From assembly GCA_002179805.1 (NCBI GenBank), contig NAVB01000994.1, positions 1-64,000 of the forward strand: a stretch of DNA of 64,000 bases. The letters are read 5' to 3'. A model generated the notes under the pieces. The model had not been told where the DNA came from. It did not search any database and saw nothing but the letters and a program-made list of their open reading frames with translations. Within the stretch, counting starts at the first letter, position 1; the number at the start of each line of letters is the position of its first letter. This DNA comes from Acanthamoeba lenticulata. Its lineage: Eukaryota; Discosea; Longamoebia; Acanthamoebidae. Shown piece by piece: positions 23,280 through 35,000 of the stretch. A program made the position numbers and the translations under genes.

Positions 23280-26200
23280 ATGCTGACACCCACGAGAATA
23301 CGGGTGACTCTTTTAGTAACAGGTACTGTCGCCCTCTTTCGTTCGAAACCGTCCACAAAACTGTCCGGAGGGTCTGACACAGACACCCCGTGCATGTTGT
23401 GTTGAATAGTGTTGGTGGTGGGGCTGGTGGTGGCCGACGACGTTTATGGCACCGTCAAGTTCATTGGCAAGGGGACCAGCCCTTCGGCCCCCATCGTGCA
23501 CTCGCTCGCGGTCAACTATCGTTATGTCACAACAGCCGTCAACAACACATTCCCGGCCGCAGGAACGACTGCTGGGGCCTCCTTGGGTGCTGTGGCCAAC
23601 AGAACTGTAAACTACGCCGTCGTTGACGATCTCCAAGCGGCTGACCTGCCGGCCTCCACCGTGGCCATTCCGTTCTTCGGAGCCGCCATCGTCCTACCGT
23701 TTAAACTCAGCTCGGTGGGTGCCAACGTCTCGAAGACCAACCAGGTCATTGCCCTCAACATGAACACTTTGGCCCTTATCTTCTCTGGCGTCATCACCCA
23801 GTGGTACGTTTGCTTCTGGGCGCCACTGCTGGCTGAAACTCCGGGCCCTTCCCGATAGGGCGAAATTGAAACAAACGAAGGACGTTCCGATTAATCGGCT
23901 GTGTACAGGAGTGACTCCCGCATTGTCGCGCTCAACCCGAACACTTCCTATGCCTATGCGGCCGAACTGGCCGCTTCGTCGCAAAGCATTCAAGTGGTGG
24001 TGCGCAGCGACGCCTCACCGGTCACACAGGCATTCACCCGCACGTTGGCCAATGTATCTTCGTCCTTCGCGCAAACCGTGGGCGCGTCCGATCTTCCCAA
24101 CTGGCCCGCCGCCTTCACCAAGGTCGTCGGCGCCGCCAACGTTTTACAAACCGTTTCGTCAACGGAGGGAGCGATCGGGTTTGTCGATCTGCCCTCCTGG
24201 CTCACGACGTCCGGAGCACCGGCTTATACCGCGCTCGTCAACAACGTACGTCTTTGGTGACTCGCAGCCCCGCAGCTGTTGTCCTAATTCTCCTCTCCCT
24301 TCCGAATTGTTCCGCAGCTCGGTGCCCGCGTTTCGATGCCCACCACCGCCAGCGTGCAACGCCTCATGTATGATTCGGCCAAGTCTTTCAAGCCCAACAA
24401 CAGCATGGTGGGCGCTCTCTTCCCTGCCGTCAACGTCACGACCTCTTGGTACGGAGCTTGCTGCGAGCCCTTGAGTCTTGAGCATCTCGACTCACCGGTC
24501 CGATGTTTGTAGGCCCCTTGGCTGGATGTCCTACCTGGTCAGCCCGACCACCAACTTTTCTTCGTGTTCGGTCCCGAAGGACCTCTTCCAGTGGTACGTG
24601 TGGACGCAGTCCAACGCTCAAGCGATGGCCTCGCTGTCCGATGCTGGCTACGCTGCCCTCCACTACGCCGTGCTCAAGCGGGCAACCGACGCGATGGGCG
24701 GCGTCTTCTGCAACAACTCCCGCAGCGTTCCAACCAGTACTTTTCACCCTCTCCATCGCATTTAAACATTTCGAAGCCTCTATCTTAACCTCAGCCTCTT
24801 TCTCTCTTTTGCAGGTCTGCTCTCCGGAGCTGGTGGAACTTTGCCTCAGATCGCCTACCAGGCGTGGATTCAGGAGTACGCCACGAACGTGGACAGCAGC
24901 TTCATGATGAACTACACTGGTGTCGGTTCCAGCACGGGTATCTCCGACATCCAGGCCTACAACTCGGACCTTGGCGCGTCGGATGCCGCACTTACGGCAC
25001 GTTTGCCTCGTCCTATTCCTCTCCAAGTCGCGTCGCTGACCTTACGGTTGGGGCTGCAGCCTACAAACTACGGGGCCAGCGGTGGCGCTGACCTTCAAAT
25101 GCTGCCTGCTATCGCCGCCGCTGTGGTGATGGTGTACAACCTGCCCGAGGTGTCGCCTTCGTCGCCCATCATGTTCACCCGGGAGATCCTTCCGTTGATC
25201 TACTTGGGCAACATCACCATGTGGAACGATTATCGCATCGCGGCCGCCAACCCCTCCCTCACGCTGCCGAATGCTTCGATCATCATCGTGGGCCGGTCGG
25301 ATGGTTCGGGCACGACGTCGGTCTTCACACAAGCCCTTTCGCTCTTCAGTCCTACATTCAACAAGTCCGTAGGAGCTGTGCAGCTCGTCAACTGGGGGCC
25401 CGACCCGATCTCCGGCATGAGTGCCACGCCGCTTGGCTTCATCCCTTCCAACCGCTACAAGGTGTGCAAGGACCAAGGTTGTTTGATTCTGGCTTTGCTG
25501 AGGCTCATCCCTCTCTTGATTCATAGCGCGGTTCCGGCAACGGTGAAGTTGTAAGCACCATCAAACAAACCAACTACTCTCTCGGCTATGCCGTCAGTGC
25601 CGATGTACTCGAAGCCGGACTGCCATTCGCCACCATGCGCAATAAGGTACGCCGCTCTGTTTCCCACCAATCGTAGCGCTTGAGTCTTATTAAATAGGGC
25701 ATTGATTGGCGCACAGGCGGGCTACAACGTGAGTGCCAACGCGACCACCATCAACGCGGCTCTTGTCGAGTTTGCCGATGCCTTCTCAAACAATTTTTCA
25801 GCAATCGTCCAGGACGGAGCGTCATCTGATGTCTGGCCCATGGCCACCTACTCCTATCTCTTGATCCACTACTCGTACGAGACACTCCCTTCTTATCTAC
25901 CACCAGAACCAGAGCAAGCAAGGTGGGCTGATATCTCTGTTCATATGAATTCTCGTTAGTACCATGACGGAGTGCTCCAAAGCCTCGTCCCTGCTCGATT
26001 TCATCATTTGGTCGCAGTCCTACAGCAGGCCCATCGAGATTGCAGAATCTCTCGGCTACACGGTATTTCCCTTTCTATTAAATTAGTTTTTCTTGATCTT
26101 CTCTTTTCTTGTTGTTGTTGACCATGCCGCGGCCAGGTGACTCCCATCGCCGTTCGCCGACGCTTCTTGACGACGCTTGCTGGTGTTACCTGCAAAGGAA

Positions 26201-28961
26201 CCTCGGTATGGGCCTTCACCTGTTTTTGTTTCTTTTTTCTTTCTTTTTTTGTCCCACCATTTGCCCACACGGCCTTTCTCCCCTGCAGGTCTTCAGCTTG
26301 GTGCCATGCCTCAAGGATGGCGTCGTTTGCAGCGACCACGGAACTTGCCTTGATGGTGCATGCGTCTGCCAGACTGGCTATTCTGGTACTTCCCCCACCC
26401 CCCTCCAATTTGCACCCTCAAGCGCAGGAGAGCAGAGCAGTTAACGGAATGGGTGTTGTGGGTGTCGCACAGGTTCGCAGTGCGAAGACACTGTCGGCAG
26501 CAGTTCGAGCGACACTGTAGCGATTGCCGTGGGTGTGGCTGTGCCGGTGGGCTTCTTCTTCCTCTGCTGTCTGTTAGCGATCTTCGTCCTTTTCGGCTTC
26601 CTCTACTGGCGCAAGGGCCGACAGCAGGAGCTCCTCATGGCTGAAGAGTGGTCCGACTACTCTGGAGAAAGCCTCGAGATGAGCGACTTCTCTTCGTATG
26701 CTGTTTTGCCTCCCCTCCTCTGTCCACCAAGTTGAACCTTCATCTCACTGTGAGCCTTTTGCCGTTTCGTAACTGCAGCAACAGCAACTCCAACAGCTCT
26801 ACTCGCAGCAGGCCTGGCCTGACGTTGTCGCGGGACCTCTCCTTCACCGATCTCGAGCAACTTCATCTGTCCTATGAGCCCAAGGTCCTTCTTCCGTTCC
26901 TCGCTCTTTCTCTCTCTCTATTTCTCTTTGCATCGCCCATTCTTTCCTTTTCCTCTTTTTCTGTGACATGAGTCCTGCCGAGAGTCGCACTCACCGATAC
27001 CGATCCCAGGCGCTCATGTTCGGGCTTGGCGCAAGTGACAAGTGCCCCATCGACGAAGAGCTTCAAGACGAGATCGTTATCACCAACACCGGTTCGACTT
27101 CTCGCAAGTTTGCCTTCTACGTCCCGGCCGAGGACGAGACCCTCCGCTGCAAGCTGCATCCGGGCATGGGCGTTGTCAAAGCGGTACTAACTTCTCGCTT
27201 CGTTTGCTTCTCCTCCTGCCGCTACCGCAAGGAGAGAGGTGATGGCAGCTGACCCGAACATGCAACGCAGGGCAAGAGCGTGACTGTCCATGTCTCGTGC
27301 ACCTTGTTGATGACCACCATTGTCGAGCGTAAGATCAAGTTCGAAGTCGAGGGCCTCGGCAGGCATCTTATCAGCATCAAGCTCATCGGCGAGATCTCCC
27401 CGAAGCTGGACCCGAACGACATTGTCACCACGCCACCGCCCATCGGTAACACTCCCTTCCTCTATGATCCAAGTGTGACCTTGACTCACCGGCGCTCACT
27501 TGATCCCTCGCAGGAGTGGGGTCCTTCGGCTCGGTGTACAAGGCCGACTACCGCGGGCAGGAGGTGGCCGCCAAGATCCTCAACAGCCAAATGCACGCCA
27601 AGCAGATCGAGGAGTTCAAGCGGTGCGCTCCTCATCCGCCCTCATGGCACCTCGCCCAACAACAGTAGCTCACCAGCAGCCTGTGGTGAAACAGAGAGGT
27701 CGGTATCTTGCAGCGCCTGCGCAGTCCCTACGTACTCAACTTCATTGGTGCCTCCCATGTCGAGGGCAAACGTTGCATCGTCACCGAGCTCTGCACTCAC
27801 GGTGCTCCAGATTTTTTATATCTTTTTAATATTTATTTACTAATTTGATTTACTAATTTGCAAATCCCTCACCTCGTAAAAATACACAACAGGTTCGGTT
27901 GCGGACCTGGTCTTCAGCGAGGATACCTTCAACTATAACCTCATGCTCAAGGTTGCGTTGGACATGTCCAAGGCCGTTTCCTTCTTGCACAGGTACGTCA
28001 TATATTTATTCTTTTGGGCTCCGTTAAGTTTGTTGTTGGTGCTGACGATCGCGACCCATGGGTCATACACTGGCAGCAACGGAGTGCTGCACCGCGATAT
28101 CAAGCCGGAGAACTTCCTGTTGGTGTCTCGCTCGGCCAAGTCCCCCGTGTGCTGCAAGATCGCTGATTTCGGCACGTCTCGGTACGACCGCCCCCCTTCC
28201 CCCCCCCCAAGTGACGACAGGTTTTGGACTCACGTCTCTCTTCGCGGCGCCATTCAGCTCGATTACGACCGTGCGTGAGCTCCTGAACCACACTGCGGCT
28301 CTGGGCACTCCCCTCTACATGGCCCCCGAAGTGCTCGAGCACAAGGCCTACTCGGCCAAGATCGACGTGTACTCGTTCGGCGTCGTGCTCTGGGTGCTCT
28401 ACACTCGCAGGGAGCCCTACACTGAGCTCAAGCGCCAATGGGGTCCTCTCCGCTCTTGCTTCCCTCTTTTGAATGTGTGTGTGACTCACTTGAATGCGCC
28501 TTCTTCCGTCCCAGACGTTCCTCGCTTCGTGATCAAGGGCAAGCGCCCCTCGATTCCTCACCACTGCCCCAAGGCCCTGGGCGACCTGATCAGCCAGTGC
28601 TGGGCGCACAACCCGGACGACCGTCCGGACATGGTCGACGTGGTCAAGGTCCTCGAGCGCTTGTTCGAGGATGAGCGCGGAGGATCGCGCTTGAAGAGCC
28701 AGACGGGAACCGATGCGGCACGGGATCGCGTACGTGTTGTGGCACTATTGTGCGCATGGCCTGCAGCCAACTGATTGGACTCGAACGTGCGTGCAGGACC
28801 TCGCCCCGGACGCTGATGGCAACCGCGAGAGAAAGGGAATGCGCACCTGGGAAGGTGGCAAGAACCTCTTGATGGTCGGCCAGGGCGGGTCGTCCTCGTC
28901 CGAGAACGAAGAGGGCGAGAAGCGCAAGAGCAAGCGCAAGAGCCGCGGTATCTTCAGTTGA
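23280..28961 (+). CDS. Receptor kinase with two tandem PstS-like phosphate-binding domains, EGF-like motif, TM, MSP-like domain and TKL kinase
   Basis: About 1,300 aa in more than 20 exons. Start ATG 23280; the signal peptide is completed across the first intron. PstS-like domain 1 (about residues 28-400) reads TVKFIGKG, AIVLPFKL, LALIFSGVITQW and VVVRSDASPVTQAFT. Domain 2 (about 380-735) reads LLSGAGGTLPQIAYQAWI, TGVGSSTGISDI, LGASDA, YLGNITMWND and VGRSDGSGTTSVFT, and ends with DVWPMATYSYLLIH, the classic order of bacterial PstS. Domain 2 keeps the phosphate-contact positions (Thr, Ser, Asp of GASDA, Arg/Ser/Gly/Thr of RSDGSGTT); domain 1 has lost GSGT. An EGF-like loop (CSDHGTCLDGACVCQTGYSG), a membrane helix (near 26520-26610), and an intracellular MSP/PapD-like beta domain (KCPIDEELQDEIVITNTG) follow. 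The kinase has GVGSFGSVYKADYRG, VAAKIL, HRDIKPENFLL, ADFGTSR and GTPLYMAPEV. It is probably a plasma-membrane phosphate or phosphonate sensor. Confidence 0.88.
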
Positions 28962-29128
28962 GGCGGTAGAGTGCAGACAACAAGTCCACCTGATCGCTTG
29001 GCTCCACCTGGTGTAGCCTCCCTTGTATTTGTATCACTAGTAGAATAGAATGAAAAGTTATCGGCATTTGGCCACGTCGTTGTCCGCTTTGCTTTTGTCC
29101 GAAGACTTCGGCAGAAAAAAGGGCGAAG

Positions 29129-29136
29129 TTTAAAAG
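29129..29136 (+). promoter_or_regulatory. TATA-like element upstream of zinc-ribbon gene
   Basis: TTTAAAAG about 90 bp before the ATG at 29227, in GC-richer surroundings; position fits a core promoter. Weak evidence. Confidence 0.3.
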
Positions 29137-29226
29137 CCCAACGAACCGCCAGCAAAACCACACCACAACCTAAACACCTTTGCTCTCATACACCCTCGAG
29201 GCACTCGCATAGAGAAAGACAACAAG

Positions 29227-29412
29227 ATGAGCTCGTTGAGCGAACTGTTCCAGAACGTACCGGAGGAGAACCGCGTCCACTACACCTGCCCGACCTGCAA
29301 GTCCCGCGTCTGGGTCAACAAGTACTTCAGTGTCTACAAGGGGCCCTGCGAGCAGTGCATCACCAAGACTGGCAAGGGAGTTCGCACCATCCTGTCCGAG
29401 TGGGGCCTTTGA
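29227..29412 (+). CDS. Small zinc-ribbon protein, 61 aa, single exon
   Basis: ATG 29227 to TGA 29412 with no intron, unusual in this window. Residues 20-23 are CPTC and, after 20 residues (SRVWVNKYFSVYKGP is the visible core), a second CEQC pair completes a four-Cys zinc ribbon. The N-terminus (MSSLSELFQNVPEENRVHY) may form a short helix. There is no signal peptide or membrane segment. Codon use is GC-rich at third positions like the neighbours, a TATA-like box sits 90 bp upstream and an AATAAA 43 bp downstream, so it looks like a real gene. I do not recognise a family. It could be a ribosome- or RNA-polymerase-associated ribbon, but nothing here proves that. Confidence 0.7.
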   Translation: MSSLSELFQNVPEENRVHYTCPTCKSRVWVNKYFSVYKGPCEQCITKTGKGVRTILSEWGL

Positions 29413-29454
29413 AGCGGCCAAGAGGCCTTCGCGAAGCCTACTCGGGCCAATCAG

Positions 29455-29460
29455 AATAAA
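29455..29460 (+). terminator. Candidate polyadenylation signal AATAAA
   Basis: 43 bp beyond the stop of the small zinc-ribbon gene and 69 bp before the GatA start. Confidence 0.45.
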
Positions 29461-29528
29461 AATGGCGTAAATGATTTTCTCTCGTCCGCTTGAGGAAAAC
29501 AATTGTGAAATAGGGCACCAGAGTCTAG

Positions 29529-31807
29529 ATGGAGGTCGCACGAAGGAATGGTGGCCAGCGAGTGATTAACCGCCTCTCTCGCAGCTCTTTTCGTGGCTTA
29601 AGAGCTTCTTTTGGCTCGCGCAGACTGCTCAGCAGCACTTCGGAGACAAGTTGGATCCGGCAATCTTTGGCCGGCGTGGCTCGGGCCCTTGCGGACGGGC
29701 AGACGACCGCGGAGGAGCTGACGCGAGCGTGCCTGCAACAAACAGACCGCACGACAGCTCTCAACGCCTTCGTGTCGCGACACTCCGAGGAGCACCTCCT
29801 GTCCCTCGCCGCCCTTTCCGACAAGCGTCGTCAGGACGGCCAGCGTACTTGCCCGCCACCACCCATGCGTTTGCTCAATAGCTTAGTGCCGCACTCGTTT
29901 GGGGGGCGGAGGTGAGCAGCGGTGGGACCGCTGGAGGGCATTCCACTGGCGGTCAAGGACTCGTTCAACACGCACGACCTTCCGACGACGTGCGCCTCGC
30001 GCATGCTCAAAGGTACTGTTGGCTCCTGTATGGGCAGGGTAAAAACCTGATCCCTTCCTAAACGTTCTTGCTCTCATAGACTTCCGGCCGCCATGTGACG
30101 CGACGGTGGTGAGCGCCCTGCGCAAGGCGGGCGCAATCATCCTGGGCAAGACCAACATGGACGAGTTCTCCATGGGGTGACGATCCTCCCCATCTCTTCC
30201 CTTCACACCCACGTTCCGAGGCCCCCTGCGGGCGCTGACGGACTGGAGCTGCTCTGCGGGGGCAAGTCCAGATCGGGCAACACGCAGAGCTACTTCGGGC
30301 CGGTCATCAACCCTTGGAGCGCCTCCACCAAGCCTGACGAAGCCTTCGTGGCCGGCGGCAGCTCAGGCGGCAGCGCCGCCGCCGTCGCCAGCGACGCTTG
30401 CTTTGGGTGCGCCGCCCGTCCTGTTCCCCCTTCATACCGGCGCCGAGCAAGGGCGAAGCTTGGCACTGAGCCAGATCCCATGCTCGGCGTGGTGGTGATG
30501 TTGGTGATGATGATGGTGGTGGTCGAGCAGCGCCTTGGGAGGAGACACGGGCGGATCCGTGCGCCTGCCCGGCGCCTACTGCGGCGTGGTGGGGTTCAAG
30601 CCCTCCTACGGGCGGGTCTCTCGGTGGGGCCTGATCGCATACGGCAGCTCCCTGGACACGCCTGGCGTGCTGACCAAGACCGTCGAGGATGCCGCCGTCC
30701 TGCTCGGTACGTCCGCCAGGGCGCCCACCGTGCGGGCAGGCCACGTAGGAACTCACACGACGAGCGTTTCGTACAGGCGTGCTGGCTGGCCTGGACACGC
30801 GGGACTCGACGTCTGTGGATGCCGCAGTGCCCGACTATGTGAAGGCCATGCGGCAGCAGCGCAAGCTGCGCGTGGGCATCCCCAAGCAGTACCTGGTCAA
30901 GGAGCTGTCCGACGACACGCGGCAACTTTGGGAGGAAGGCGCGGAGGCCCTCGCGAAGCAGGGGGCAGAGATCGTGGAGGTCTCTCTGCCGCACACGCAG
31001 TATGCGCTCCCGGCCTACTACATCCTCGCGCCGGCCGAGGCATCCTCCAACCTCTCGCGCTACGATGGCCTGCGCTACGGTTGGGCCCTTTTCCCCCCTT
31101 CCCGTAGTCATCATCATTCATGTGCCTTGGGCTAAGCGCGCTGGTCTGGCAGGCTACCGAGGAGCGGGCGACACCATTGGGGAGATGTATGTCAACAGCC
31201 GAAGCGAAGGCTTTGGCGAGGAGGTCCAGCGGCGTATTCTGCTGGGCACCTTCACGCTCTCGCGAAGGTTCATTCCTCCTCCACCCTCTTGCAAAACACT
31301 TACAGCCCCAACTCACCCACGAGTCGGCACATAAAAACACACACAGGCTCTACGACAGCTACTACCGCAAGGCTCAGCAGATTCGCCGTCTCGTCCTCAA
31401 CGACTTTGAAAATGTGTTTAGTAGCCAGGGCGTCGACGTCCTTCTCCACCCAACGGCGCCCACGACCGCCTTTGCGCTTTCGGAGAAGCTGAATCCAGTG
31501 GACATGTACATCAACGACATCATGACCATTCCGGCTTCGATGGCTGGTGCGCCTCCCTCTCGGCGCTCGGTTGTGTGTGTTGCTTCGCGGTAGCATGTTG
31601 TGGTAACATCAAAACGACCCTCTCCCCCCCCCCAACCAACCACCAGGCTTGCCGGCCGTGTCTGTGCCCGTCCGACTCGCCCGCAACAGCGGCTTGCCGC
31701 AGGGCCTCCAGCTGGTCGGACGTTACCTGGACGAGGGCACGCTCTTTACGGCCGCCCACATGCTTGAAACGGCCTGCGCGTTCCCTCGCCGCGCTCCCCT
31801 CGCGTGA
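29529..31807 (+). CDS. QRSL1: Glutamyl-tRNA(Gln) amidotransferase subunit A, mitochondrial
   Basis: Transamidates Glu-tRNA(Gln) in mitochondria as part of GatCAB; GatA supplies ammonia by hydrolysing glutamine. Start ATG 29529; the first ~40 residues are Arg/Ser-rich without acidic residues, typical of a transit peptide. Then [39 protein letters not shown] (catalytic Lys), [21 protein letters not shown], the Gly/Ser box [16 protein letters not shown] (cis-Ser) and [22 protein letters not shown] (nucleophile Ser), followed by [16 protein letters not shown]. The amidase Ser-cisSer-Lys triad is complete. Downstream exons give [26 protein letters not shown] and [14 protein letters not shown], ending LPQGLQLVG. 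About eight introns. It converges with the ELAPOR-like gene 195 bp away. Confidence 0.94.
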
Positions 31808-32002
31808 AGAAACAAATAGGCCCCCTTGCATTCATCCACCCCAAGAAAATGAAAGAAGAACTCGCGCAGCCGCGGCAGCTTGTTCCTGATCAGGGCGCAC
31901 TTGTTGGTTGGGCGCAACAACAGGCGGAAAGAAAGAACAGACGTGTTGATGGTAGAGAGAAAAAGGACCAAAATTTGGGGAGAGGAGGGAAGGAAAGGGC
32001 CC

Positions 32003-35000
32003 TTAGGGCTTGAGCGATGGCTCGTAGTCGTCGTCAAAGTCCTGCATCTCCACAGGCGCAGTGGTCTCCTGCACTCACCGACACAACACACCGGGTGAGG
32101 CACCCAGCCACGAGCGAGCTCCACCGGCCGCAGATCGGGGGGGAGGGGGGAGGGACTCCAACCTGCACGAGGAGCGCGTATTTCTGCTCGCTTTGGGACT
32201 TCTTCCGCCAGAAGTAGACCGCCAGGGTGACGAGAGTGACGGTCACCGCGACCATGATGCCCGCAGTGATCACGATCGCCCACTCGTTCACCTGTGATTT
32301 ATAAATCCCCCAATAATATGAGGGCCATGTGTAAGGGGCCACCGTCATCCTCATCATCATCATCATGACGGAAGAATGGAGGCAGGTCCTCGGCCAGAAG
32401 GGGCGGCATGCAGAAAAACCGCACCTCCACATCCGAGCACGTCTCGCGCACGGCTTCAGGCACGCCGATGCACGGCACCAACGGCTCGTACTTGACCAGC
32501 CGCTCGCCATTGGTCTCACACGCGCCCGTCACCTGAAACAACAGCAGCAGCAGAAGCACACGCAGCCCAGAGGCCACGTTACGCCGAGTCCACTCCGAAG
32601 CCTCTCACCCAATAAGAGCCGGAACGTACCTTGATGAGGTCAAACGAGTTGCAGCGAGGGCACGCGTACTGGGTGTTGATTTTGATGTGTTGCTCGCACA
32701 AGCGCGAGCTCGCATTGAGGTACTGCGCCAGGTACGGCGTCGCTCCCATCTGGCACGTGAAGTGCAGCACCCTGAATACACCACACCACATAACCACATA
32801 CACACACACACGTCTCGTCAGTGACGCCACCACGCGTAAGCCGGAGAGGTAGCAGCAGCAGCAGCAGCTGGTATGTGTGTGTGTGTGTGTGTGGCCACGT
32901 ACGTCTTGCGGTTCTTGGGGCACTGCGCGGAGGAGCCAAACAGGTACTGTACGTCGAAGCCCGCACCCACCGCGTGCGCTGTCGTCCCCCCCCCCAAGGA
33001 GTCAATTAACCAAAGAAAAAACAAAGAAAAAAGGAGAAATGGGAAGTGAGCTGAAGAGAGCAATAGAAATAGGAGGGCGAGGAAGATTACAGTCCGGGTC
33101 GGCGTCGTGGGGGAGGAAGTTGAGGAGGTTGCCGGCCTCAAAGGACTCGTGGCGGTCGGCGTCGTCCTCGCACACAAAGGCCGACGAGGACTTGCAGGAC
33201 GACTGCGAGGGCTCGAGCTTGTCGCACACGCCCACCGTGAACGTCAGCATCCGGTCCGGCGTCGACACGACCACGGGCCCGATCCTGCGCCCGCCAGCCG
33301 GTCAGTCAATCCGTCAATCCGTCAATCCGTGAGACGAATCTGGATTTGAATTTGGGGGCCTGCGTACTGCCTGAACGGGGTGAGGTCGAACGTGTAGTTG
33401 CCTGACACACCAGACGCCGTGTCATTGACGGTGGCGGAGAAGATGCACGGGTTGATGCAGTCGGTGGCGCCCTACGCGAGCAACACCGCCCCCAAAGTCC
33501 CTCCGGCTTAGTGCAGGGTCTCAAAAAGAAACAAATAAACAACAACAAAAACAAAAACAAAAACACGACTCATATTTTGGGGGCGCAGGGACGGGCCGGT
33601 GATGGTACCGTTTCCTTGTTGGGTGTGGTGCCTGAGCCGCACGTCGTGCACGCGGCCGAGCCCGGCAGTGCCGAGAACTGGCCCGCGGGACAGTCCATGC
33701 ACTGAATAACGACGATGCATGACGAAAATGGAGATGATGCATTGATGATGATGACGACCCAACAACACAACGGCGGTGAGTATTGATTTATTATTTGTAT
33801 TTGTTGGCGGCAGAGGATGGAGAGAGACACGTACCCGAGGAGACCTTAAGGTGGGCGCGTATTGGCCCGCGTGGCACATGACGCAGGGGTTCATGCCGCC
33901 GGCGCCCGCGTAGCCCTCGGGGCAGTCGAGGGCCACGTAGCCACCCGCCGAGGCGCCAACAATCTTGAGCTTCGACACCACCGTCTGCACACAGACACAC
34001 ACACACACACACACACAAGGTCGTGAGCCACTCATGCACATCGGTGCCTGCGGGAGGGCGGGCGTACCCGGATGTCGCCGCGCAGGGTCTCCTGGTCCTG
34101 GTGATGCAACCACAGGAAGGTGTGCGACCCGGCAGACACGTAGAAGGTATACTTGTGCGCGATCAGGTCGTGCAGAGGCTGCGGCACGTTGTCAATGAAG
34201 AACTCGGCCGCCACAGAGGGACCTGTGTGTGTGTGTGTGCGTGCGTCGTGCTGTGAGAACAGATCTCAAGAGCAAACACTCGAGACGTGGAAGGTGGACA
34301 TGTCCATACCGATGTCGTAGTGGGAGGAGGCGTTCACGACGAACATGATGTATCCGTCCGCCTTCATCTGTTATGAACGAGCGGCAGCAGCTCGCCAGTC
34401 AGGGCCTCTTGTCTACTAAAAGGAGGAGGGGACACGTTACCTCGGTGGTGTAGGAGACCCACACGTCGGCCTGCTTGTACTGCGGTCCCGAGTCCATGTA
34501 GTCGCCCAAGAACCTCCAGCCGTTGGTGCCGCACACGCCCCTGCGCCGCGTGCCGCGTGCGTGTGTCAGGTCGCGCGTGGATAGAAGGAGAGGGAGGAGG
34601 CGGGCGGCCAGAGGCAGAGGGCCACAAACCGGCAGCCCGTGGCCCAGCCCGTGGGCAGCTCATTCCGGCCGTAGGACGGCTGATACACGAGGGCCGTGCC
34701 GTCGTTGCCGGTGAAGAACTCCTGCGCCAGCACCGAGGCCGTGCCTGGTGTGGCGGAGAGGAAAGGTCGGTCAGCTTTCAGCGTCCCCGATCGGTCTTGG
34801 TGGCGCTGTGGGTAAGGAGGGGGGAGGCCGAACCAGAAGGAGCCGGAGAGCAGCGCAAGCTGTTGATGTCGTAGTGCTGGCCGGCAGAGCAAGAGGTGCA
34901 CGGGCCTTGCGGGGTCTGGCGGTACTGGCCCGACGGACAAGCGGCGCAGTCCACGGTTCGGTTCTGCAGGCCGGGCACGGTGCCCGTGCAGATCTGGGGC

